A stretch of 54,079 nt of DNA from positions 1-54,079 of the forward strand of contig JBDTQR010000004.1 of assembly GCA_039932095.1 (NCBI GenBank), read 5' to 3'. Position 1 is the first letter of the stretch; each line of letters starts with the position of its first letter. The position numbers and the translations under genes were made by a program. Shown here in pieces: positions 44,059-50,715 of the stretch. The DNA is from Stagnihabitans sp039932095. GTDB taxonomy: Bacteria > Pseudomonadota > Alphaproteobacteria > Rhodobacterales > Rhodobacteraceae. Below the pieces are notes generated by a model that saw nothing but the letters and a program-made list of their open reading frames with translations, ran no database searches and had not been told where the DNA came from.

Positions 44059-45228
44059 ATGCTGACCCTGCCCACATCAGGCGCTACGCTGGAACAATAT
44101 CGTCTGACTGGCACGCCCCTTGTGCCGCGGGCGCCGAAAGTTGCGCTGACCCGCACCGCCTTTGCCGCCGCGCATGTCGTGTCTGACCCTATGCGTGAGC
44201 GCAACCCATGGGACACCCGGCCCGCTGTCGATTGGGAAACCACTTTGGCGTACCGTGAGGGGCTGTGGGATCAGGGGCTGGATCTAGCCGAGGCGATGGA
44301 TACGGCGCAGCGCGGCATGGGGGTTGACTGGCCGACGGCGCTGGAACTGATCCAGCGCACCATGCGGGCTGCGCGACTGCATTATCTGCAGCCACGGGTG
44401 GCCTGCGGGGCCGGGACCGATCATCTGGCACTGACCGAACTGACCGATGCGCAGGCAATTACCGCTGCTTATGAGACGCAATGCGAGGCGATCGAGGCTG
44501 CGGGTGGTCAGTTGATTCTGATGGCCAGCAAGGCGTTTACCGCAATGGGTGCCGGTGAGCCGGTGTATCGCAAGGTCTATCGTCGTCTGATCGACGGCGC
44601 GAAGGATCCGGTAATCCTGCATTGGCTGGGTGACATGTTCGATCCGGCCTTGGCCGGGTATTGGGGCAGCACGGATGTCGCCCATGCGTCGGATTTCGTG
44701 CTGGGGCTGATTGACGAAAACTCCGGCAAAGTCGACGGCATCAAGATTTCTCTGTTGGACCGGGCCCATGAAGAGGCGTTTCGCCGTCGGCTGCCCAGCG
44801 GTGTCCGGCTCTATACCGGCGACGATTTCAACTATCCTGATCTGATCGCCGGCGACGGCCAGCATCATTCGCACGCTCTGCTGGGTATTTTCGCCGCCAT
44901 CGCCCCGGCGGCGTCGCAGGCGCTCGAGTCGCTGGCGTTGGGTCACATGACGACCTATCACCGCCTGCTGGCCCCGACGGTGCCGCTTGCGCATGAGATA
45001 TTCCGCGCGCCGACCCGGTTCTACAAGGCCGGGATCGCGTTGCTGTCCTGGCTCAACGGCCAGCAAAGCCATTTCATCATGCCGGCGGGTTTTCAGGCCA
45101 GCCGCGACATCACGCATTATGCCGAGGTCTTCCGGCTGGCCGATCAGGCGGGGCTGCTGCGCGAGCCTGATCTCGCGCTACGCCGGATGGCCACGCTGCT
45201 CAGCCTGCACGGCATCGAGCAGGGATGA
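44059..45228 (+). CDS. DUF993 dihydrodipicolinate-synthase-superfamily protein
   Basis: The 389-residue protein looks like DUF993, a branch of the DHDPS/N-acetylneuraminate lyase superfamily. A Schiff-base lysine candidate, K229, is in VDGIKISLLDRA, matching the GIK motif of class I aldolases; an ILHWLGDMFDPALAGYW stretch and a DDFNYPDL element follow the family. A retro-aldol cleavage or dehydration of an oxidised sugar acid is plausible after the GMC and SDR oxidations. Known function of DUF993 is lacking. Its last codon overlaps the LacI gene start (ATGA at 45225). Confidence 0.85.
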   Translation: MLTLPTSGATLEQYRLTGTPLVPRAPKVALTRTAFAAAHVVSDPMRERNPWDTRPAVDWETTLAYREGLWDQGLDLAEAMDTAQRGMGVDWPTALELIQRTMRAARLHYLQPRVACGAGTDHLALTELTDAQAITAAYETQCEAIEAAGGQLILMASKAFTAMGAGEPVYRKVYRRLIDGAKDPVILHWLGDMFDPALAGYWGSTDVAHASDFVLGLIDENSGKVDGIKISLLDRAHEEAFRRRLPSGVRLYTGDDFNYPDLIAGDGQHHSHALLGIFAAIAPAASQALESLALGHMTTYHRLLAPTVPLAHEIFRAPTRFYKAGIALLSWLNGQQSHFIMPAGFQASRDITHYAEVFRLADQAGLLREPDLALRRMATLLSLHGIEQG

Positions 45229-46235
45229 ACCGACGCCCGACCATCCATGACGTGGCGCGCGGAGCCGGGGTGTCGAAATCCACTGTGTCGCTGGTCCTGC
45301 AGGACAGTCCGCTGGTCCGGGCCGAGACGCGGGAAACCGTGCGCAAGATCATGGGCGACATCGGCTATGTCTATAACCGCAGCGCCGCCAATCTCAGGTC
45401 GGCGCGGGTCGGGCTCATCGGGCTGGTGATCAACGATCTGCGCAACCCGTTCTTCACCGAATTTGCCACCTCGGTCCAGATGGCGCTGTCCGAGCGCGGC
45501 TATGCCACGGTGGTCGCCAATACCGATGAAGACTCGCGGATGCAGGCCCAGGTTACCGCGTCAATGATTGAACATGGCGTCTCCGCTCTGGTGATTTCGC
45601 CGACCTATGGCGAAGAGGCTGCGACTTTCGGTTCCCTTGCCCGCAGCGGTATCCCGACCCTTCAGGTGTTGCGCAAGGTTGATCCGGATACCGCGCTGTT
45701 CCCGTTTGCCGCGCCGGATTATGCCCGGGGCGGCAGGCTTGCGGCAGAGCATCTGGTCCGGGCGGGTGCCCGCAACATCGCCTTTGTCGGCGGTATCGCT
45801 GATCGCCCGATCACTGCCGAGCGGATGGCGGGTTATCTGGCGGTGATGAGCGAAACCGATCGCAAGCCGTTCATCCTGCCCGGACGTGCCAGCCGCACCT
45901 TTGGCGCAGAGGCCGCCCGCAGCTTGTCCCGGGATTACCCCGACCATGATGCCGTCCTTTGCTTCAACGATCTGGTGGCTTTGGGTCTGCTTGCGGGGGC
46001 TGCCGAGATTGGCCGAAAGGTCGGCCCCGGCTTCCGGATCGTCGGCTGCGACGATATCGAGGAATGTCAGCAAAGCTTCCCGAAACTCACCTCGATCCAT
46101 TGCGATATCGCAGGCTTTGGCCGTGCCACCGCCACAACCCTGCTTGGCTGGCTGGAGGACGGCATCCAGCCACCACCCGAACACCGCAGCCCGGTCACCC
46201 TGATGGCCCGCGCCTCCAGCCCGCTCGACGGCTAA
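45225..46235 (+). CDS. LacI-family transcriptional regulator
   Basis: The 336-residue regulator has the LacI helix-turn-helix TIHDVARGAGVSKSTVSLVL, a hinge helix region RSAANLRSARVG and a periplasmic-binding-protein-like sensor domain (GLIGLVINDLRNPFFTEF to VGCDDIEECQQSFPKLTSI). It is translationally coupled to the DUF993 gene as the last gene of the GMC operon. It could control that operon, the convergent ABC importer, or both; the dyad in the importer promoter is LacI-like. Confidence 0.93.
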   Translation: MNRRPTIHDVARGAGVSKSTVSLVLQDSPLVRAETRETVRKIMGDIGYVYNRSAANLRSARVGLIGLVINDLRNPFFTEFATSVQMALSERGYATVVANTDEDSRMQAQVTASMIEHGVSALVISPTYGEEAATFGSLARSGIPTLQVLRKVDPDTALFPFAAPDYARGGRLAAEHLVRAGARNIAFVGGIADRPITAERMAGYLAVMSETDRKPFILPGRASRTFGAEAARSLSRDYPDHDAVLCFNDLVALGLLAGAAEIGRKVGPGFRIVGCDDIEECQQSFPKLTSIHCDIAGFGRATATTLLGWLEDGIQPPPEHRSPVTLMARASSPLDG

Positions 46236-46261
46236 ACTTTATGGCGCAACTGCGTTGGATT

Positions 46262-46292
46262 GGCCAATGCGGCTTGGGGGTGTGAAACCCCC
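46262..46292. repeat. Dispersed hairpin element, copy 2, between convergent genes
   Basis: GGCCAATGCGGCTT (46262-46275) is followed directly by GGGGGTGTGAAACCCCC (46276-46292), the exact reverse complement of the hairpin at 39898-39914. It lies between the convergent lacI and ABC ATPase genes, where it can act as a bidirectional terminator. Confidence 0.65.
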
Positions 46293-46314
46293 ATCCAGCC
46301 GCTCTGCAGTAGCG

Positions 46315-47397
46315 CTATGCCCGAACAGGCCACGCTGCGCCATCGGTGCCGAAGATGTGGCAATGCGCCGGATCGATTGTCACGCCGACCGAAGTCCCGG
46401 GCTGGATGCCGACGGCCTGATCGGCTTCGCAGATCAGAGGGCCGACCGGGCTGTCCAGATAGATATAGCTGGTGTTGCCCAGTCGCTCGACCACCAGCGC
46501 GACGCCGCGGATCGGGCCAGTATCGCTGAGGCCCATATGTTCGGGCCGCACGCCAACCTCGCCAGCCCGCTCGCCGTCAAAGGCCGGGGTCGCGGGGGCG
46601 GGGATCGCCAGGCTCGCGCCATTGGGGAAGCTGGCTTGGAGGGTGCCTGCGGACCAGCGCAGTTTGGCAGGCAGGAAGTTCATTGCCGGCGAGCCGATGA
46701 ACGAGGCGACAAACCGGTTGGCGGGGGCATTGTACAGGTCAAGCGGGCTGCCCATCTGGCTGATCTTGCCCTTGTCGAGCACGACGATCTTGTCGGCCAG
46801 CGTCATCGCTTCGACCTGATCATGGGTCACATAGATCATCGTGGTTTTCAGGTCATTGTGCAGCTTGGCCAGTTCCAGCCGCATCTGGACCCGGAGCAGG
46901 GCGTCGAGGTTCGACAGAGGTTCGTCGAACAGAAAGACTTCCGGGTCACGGACCAGCGCGCGACCGATTGCCACCCGCTGGCGTTGGCCGCCGGACAGTT
47001 CGGCCGGACGGCGATCCATTAGCGCCTCAAGTTGCAGCACCTTGGCCACCTTGTCGCCGTGCTCTTTCTGCTGGGCCCGCGATACGCCAGCCAGTGACAG
47101 CGAGAAGCAGATGTTCTGCGCCACGGTCAGATGGGGATAGAGGGCGTAGTTTTGAAACACCATTGCCACGCCACGTTTGGCCGGTTCGACCTGTGTCACC
47201 TCGCGGTCGCCGATACGGATATGGCCGGCGGTGACTGTCTCCAGGCCGGCAATCATGCGCAGCAAAGTCGACTTGCCGCAACCCGAGGGGCCGAGCAGGG
47301 CGCAGAATGAACCGTCCGCAACCTGGAGATCCAGACCACGGATCACTTCGACCGCGCCAAAGGTTTTGGTGATGCCTGAAAGGTCAACTTGCGACAT
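46315..47397 (-). CDS. Carbohydrate ABC importer ATPase (UgpC/MalK type)
   Basis: The 360-residue ATPase carries Walker A GPSGCGKST, Q-loop MVFQNYALYPHLTV, signature LSGGQRQRVAIGRAL, Walker B VFLFDEPLSNLDA, and the switch histidine in VTHDQVEAM. The C-terminal TOBE region (about 235-360) is typical of sugar importers. It is the last gene of a four-gene minus-strand importer operon, 3 bases after the permease gene. The start has no strong ribosome site, so coupling is likely. Confidence 0.95.
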   Translation of the reverse strand: MSQVDLSGITKTFGAVEVIRGLDLQVADGSFCALLGPSGCGKSTLLRMIAGLETVTAGHIRIGDREVTQVEPAKRGVAMVFQNYALYPHLTVAQNICFSLSLAGVSRAQQKEHGDKVAKVLQLEALMDRRPAELSGGQRQRVAIGRALVRDPEVFLFDEPLSNLDALLRVQMRLELAKLHNDLKTTMIYVTHDQVEAMTLADKIVVLDKGKISQMGSPLDLYNAPANRFVASFIGSPAMNFLPAKLRWSAGTLQASFPNGASLAIPAPATPAFDGERAGEVGVRPEHMGLSDTGPIRGVALVVERLGNTSYIYLDSPVGPLICEADQAVGIQPGTSVGVTIDPAHCHIFGTDGAAWPVRA

Positions 47398-47400
47398 GTC

Positions 47401-48246
47401 TTATCCCTTGATTCCGGCCGAGAGTGTGATGGCCTGTGTGACGCGGCGCTGGAACAGCAAGTAGGCCACGGCAACCGGCAGCCCCGCCAGAACCGCGCCC
47501 GCCAATTGCCTGCCATAGCGTACCCCGAACGCGTCCTGTACGGCGGTGATGCCCACGGTCACCGTCATCATCTTTTCATCCTGCGCCGCCAGGAACGGCC
47601 ATAGAAACGCATTCCAGGCCGTGATGAAGGTGATGATGGCCAAGGCGGTTGTCACCCCCCAGTTCATCGGCAGAAAGACGCGAAACAGCAATTGAAACTC
47701 GCCCGCGCCGTCCATCACCGCCGCCTCGCGAAATTCGCGCGGCAATCCGTCGAAGAACTGTTTGTAGACGATGACGGTGACCGGGCTCAACAGCATCGGA
47801 AGGATGATGCCCATATAGCTGTTAAGCAGACCCACGCCCGCGATGATGATGAAGTGGTTCACGATCAGGGCGGATACCGGGACCATGAAGCTGGCCATGA
47901 TCGTCCACCACAGCACCTGTCGGCCCGGGAATTTCAACTGCGAAATCGCATAGCCGGTGCAGGCTGCCATGAAGACCACAACGACGGTGATGCTGACCGA
48001 GACGATGGTGGAATTCAGATACCAGATTGGCAGCTTGGAATTCTCGAACTCGTAAAGGAAGTTGCCGAAGGTAGGGTTCAGCGGGATCAGCGAAAAATCC
48101 GTGACCGTTTGATCATCGGCGCGCAGACTGGTGACGATAGCCCAATAGACCGGAAAGAACCACAGGATCGCGGCCATGGCGGAAAGCAGGGTCAATACCC
48201 AGCCGCCAATGTCGCGCCTGCGTGCTGGTGACGGTGCGGTGGTCAT
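47401..48246 (-). CDS. Carbohydrate ABC importer permease (MalG/CUT1 type)
   Basis: This 281-residue permease has six predicted helices and the EAA loop EAAVMDGAGEFQLLFRVFLP that contacts the ATPase. The N-terminal segment ILWFFPVYWAIVTSLR is typical of MalG-type CUT1 permeases. It overlaps the other permease gene by 4 bases and pairs with it in the membrane. Confidence 0.95.
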   Translation of the reverse strand: MTTAPSPARRRDIGGWVLTLLSAMAAILWFFPVYWAIVTSLRADDQTVTDFSLIPLNPTFGNFLYEFENSKLPIWYLNSTIVSVSITVVVVFMAACTGYAISQLKFPGRQVLWWTIMASFMVPVSALIVNHFIIIAGVGLLNSYMGIILPMLLSPVTVIVYKQFFDGLPREFREAAVMDGAGEFQLLFRVFLPMNWGVTTALAIITFITAWNAFLWPFLAAQDEKMMTVTVGITAVQDAFGVRYGRQLAGAVLAGLPVAVAYLLFQRRVTQAITLSAGIKG

Positions 48247-49130
48247 CTTACCCCCCTGATGCGCAGGATCTGATATTGCAGGGCCGAGAACACCACGACC
48301 ACGACGAACAAAGCCACGGCCAGCGTGGCCGAATAGCCGCCGGCATTCTTCTGGAAGGCCTGCTCATAGATGTATTGCACCATGACCATCGTGGCCTGCG
48401 TCCGGCCGCCCATGGCGAACAGGTAGACCTGATCAAAGATTTTCAGCTGCAAGATCAACTGGATCGTCAGGCAGAGCGTGGTGACGGGCCAGAGAAGCGG
48501 CAGGGTAATCCGCGTCAGCATCTGCCAGCGTGTTGCGCCGTCGAGGGCGGCCGCCTCATACAGCTCTTGCGGAATGTTGCGCAGACCCGCCAGGAACAGC
48601 AGGATGGAAAAACCGTTGGTCCACCAGATGGTGATTACCGCGACCCCGGGCATGAACAACGGGATGGTGCGCCACAGGTTGACGGGGTGACCGGCGAAGA
48701 AGGTCAGAACGCCCTGCAACATGCCGAACTGCACGTTGGTCAGCCAATCCCAGATCAGGTAGACCACGGTGACCGGCAGCACATAGGGCAGAAAGAAGGC
48801 TGACAGGATCAGGCTTTGCGCAAAGCCGCGCAACCGGCTGACCATCAATGCGATGGCGAGGGCCACGACCGTGCCCGGCACGACCGTCAGCAGCACGAAA
48901 TATGCAGTGTTCCAAACCGATCTGCGAAACGTCGGATCGGCAAACATGCGGATGTAATTCTTGAAGCCAACAAACTTGCCCGCTCCGATCAGCGGAGAGT
49001 TGGTAAAGCTGAGCCGGACCATCTGAACGGTCGGGTAAATGAACATCCAAGCGTAAATCAGGACGAATGGTGCCACCAGAATAAAGGCCACCGTAATCTC
49101 GGTGCGTCGGTTCTTCAGCATGCGCGTCAC
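48243..49130 (-). CDS. Carbohydrate ABC importer permease (MalF/CUT1 type)
   Basis: This 295-residue permease begins with a Lys/Arg-rich N-terminus and the helix VAFILVAPFVLIYAWMFIYP, typical of MalF/UgpA permeases. The EAA loop is ELYEAAALDGATRWQMLTRI. It follows the binding protein gene after a 55-base gap that contains a stable hairpin, which commonly lowers permease relative to binding protein expression. Confidence 0.95.
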   Translation of the reverse strand: MTRMLKNRRTEITVAFILVAPFVLIYAWMFIYPTVQMVRLSFTNSPLIGAGKFVGFKNYIRMFADPTFRRSVWNTAYFVLLTVVPGTVVALAIALMVSRLRGFAQSLILSAFFLPYVLPVTVVYLIWDWLTNVQFGMLQGVLTFFAGHPVNLWRTIPLFMPGVAVITIWWTNGFSILLFLAGLRNIPQELYEAAALDGATRWQMLTRITLPLLWPVTTLCLTIQLILQLKIFDQVYLFAMGGRTQATMVMVQYIYEQAFQKNAGGYSATLAVALFVVVVVFSALQYQILRIRGVR

Positions 49131-49145
49131 GTCCCTGCATGAGGT

Positions 49146-49174
49146 CTCTGGCGAGGGCGATGCCCCCGCCAGAG
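49146..49174 (-). other. Hairpin between binding-protein and permease genes
   Basis: A 13-bp stem with one mismatch and a 3-base loop (CTCTGGCG and GGGC paired with GCCC and CGCCAGAG) lies 12 bases after the binding-protein stop. Such hairpins usually slow 3' decay of the abundant upstream message and reduce read-through, giving excess binding protein. Confidence 0.7.
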
Positions 49175-49185
49175 CAAAGTTCGCC

Positions 49186-50460
49186 TTATTCCAGGGCGTC
49201 GAGTGTGGCCTTCATCTCGGCCACGGCATCTTCGGGCGTGCTTTCGCCGTTCATTGCCGGGGTAAAGGCGTTACCAGCTGCATCAAACAGCGCCGAGGCG
49301 ACACCGGCATGGATCGACTTGGGGTCGAACACGGCGTTGGCGGTCAGCTTGGCATAGGTGGCCTGCGGTTGCATCGCCTTGTATTCGGCGCTGTCGGTCA
49401 CGGCTTTGTTGGCCGGGATGTGGCCGGCGGTAGCCCAGAACAGGGCATGTGCCTCCATCCACTTGATCACTTCCAGAACGGCGGCGTGCTTGGCCGGGTC
49501 AACGGTCTTGCCGGAATTGTTCGGGATCGCGAAAGTGTGGCTGTCTTCATAGGTGCAGGGCTTGTCGAACAGCACCGGCAGTTCGATGGCACCCCAATTG
49601 AACAGCTTGTCCTGCTTGGCAAGGTCAACCATGGTGGGCACTTCCCACACGCCATTGATCATGAAGGGCGATTTGCCTGACGTGAACAGCGCCACGGTCG
49701 AGGGATAGTCAGTATTGCCAGGGTTGTAGCCTTCCTTGACCCAGTCGGCGATCACACCCACGGCCTTGGCCAGTTTTTCCGGGCTGTCGCCGGGGAACCA
49801 GTTGCCGTCGGTGCCGATGTCGCCACCCTGCTGGCAGAGCAGCGAATAGATGGTGCGGAAGGCAAAGTTTCCGTCAGCGGTGACCTGGGCAATTGCCCAT
49901 TCATTGCCGCCATCCTTCAGCTTCTTCAGCGCGGCGTTGAAGTTGTCCAGACCGTCCAGACCGGCGGGCAGACCGTCCGGCCCGATCAGACCGGCTTTGT
50001 CCAGCAGGTCCTTGTTGTAATAAAGGACGATCGGGTGGGTGTCGAAAGGCACCGCATATTGCTTGCCGTCGACATGCACGGCGTCCCAGGTGGCGGGGGC
50101 AAAGCTGTCTTGCGACAGGCCCATGGTAGCCATGTCGTCAGCGGTGATTTCCGTCAGGGTGTTCTCGCTGACGGCCAAGGGAATGCGGCTGGCGTGATAG
50201 GTCATGATATCGGGACCCTCGCCCACCGCAGCAGAGGTTTGCACCTTGCTGTAGAACGGTGTGCCCCAGGCCAGGGTGCTGGCATTGACCTGGATTTTCC
50301 CGGCATGTTCCTTGTTGAAATCGTCAAGCAGCGACTTCATCCGCACGCCGTCGCCGCCGCCGAGAAAGTCCCACCACGTTACGTCCACCTGTTGGGCATG
50401 CACGCCCGTCACCATCAGGGCCGAGGCCACCAATGCTGCCTTGATTGAGATATTTTTCAT
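49186..50460 (-). CDS. ABC importer sugar-binding protein (family 1)
   Basis: The 424-residue periplasmic protein has a Sec signal peptide (cleaved after GVHA) and the family-1 pattern: VDVTWWDFLGGGDGVRMKSL at the N-terminus, AVGEGPDIMTYHASRIPL, YAVPFDTHPIVLYYNKDLL and a hydrophobic NGVWEVPT region. A second clue is the aromatic and acidic residues expected in a sugar pocket (W and D/E repeats). The start has an AGGGAGGA ribosome site. The neighbouring GH2 enzyme suggests a beta-linked oligosaccharide or glycoside as ligand; the specific sugar cannot be read from sequence. Confidence 0.94.
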   Translation of the reverse strand: MKNISIKAALVASALMVTGVHAQQVDVTWWDFLGGGDGVRMKSLLDDFNKEHAGKIQVNASTLAWGTPFYSKVQTSAAVGEGPDIMTYHASRIPLAVSENTLTEITADDMATMGLSQDSFAPATWDAVHVDGKQYAVPFDTHPIVLYYNKDLLDKAGLIGPDGLPAGLDGLDNFNAALKKLKDGGNEWAIAQVTADGNFAFRTIYSLLCQQGGDIGTDGNWFPGDSPEKLAKAVGVIADWVKEGYNPGNTDYPSTVALFTSGKSPFMINGVWEVPTMVDLAKQDKLFNWGAIELPVLFDKPCTYEDSHTFAIPNNSGKTVDPAKHAAVLEVIKWMEAHALFWATAGHIPANKAVTDSAEYKAMQPQATYAKLTANAVFDPKSIHAGVASALFDAAGNAFTPAMNGESTPEDAVAEMKATLDALE

Positions 50461-50625
50461 CTATTCCTCCCTTTAAAGCCTGCCGCAGCGACAGACCCGA
50501 ACGCCGCTTTCTCCGTCGCGAACCGCGGGCGCTTGCGGTTCTCTAACTGTAGTGCCCAGCATCTGGGCCCCCCGGTTCTCCTCCACGAGACCCGGCGCCG
50601 CAGGACCGCCGCCGGACAGGACAAT

Positions 50626-50658
50626 GACAGCTTACGAAAGCGGTTCGGAAGCTGTCAA
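50626..50658 (-). promoter_or_regulatory. Importer promoter with a 31-bp operator dyad
   Basis: On the minus strand TTGACA (50658-50653) and TAAGCT (50634-50629) are 18 bases apart, about 170 bases before the binding-protein start. A 31-bp dyad centred on 50641 covers the promoter: arms GACAGCTT and AAGCTGTC are perfect, and inside them CGAA and TTCG are perfect around AGCGG, giving 12 of 15 paired positions. The inner part, GAAAGCGGTTC, resembles LacI-family operators. Confidence 0.6.
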
Positions 50659-50715
50659 CTGATTGTTGGATACGTATCATCTTTTCAGATACTTAATCGG
50701 ATGAATAATTGGGCA

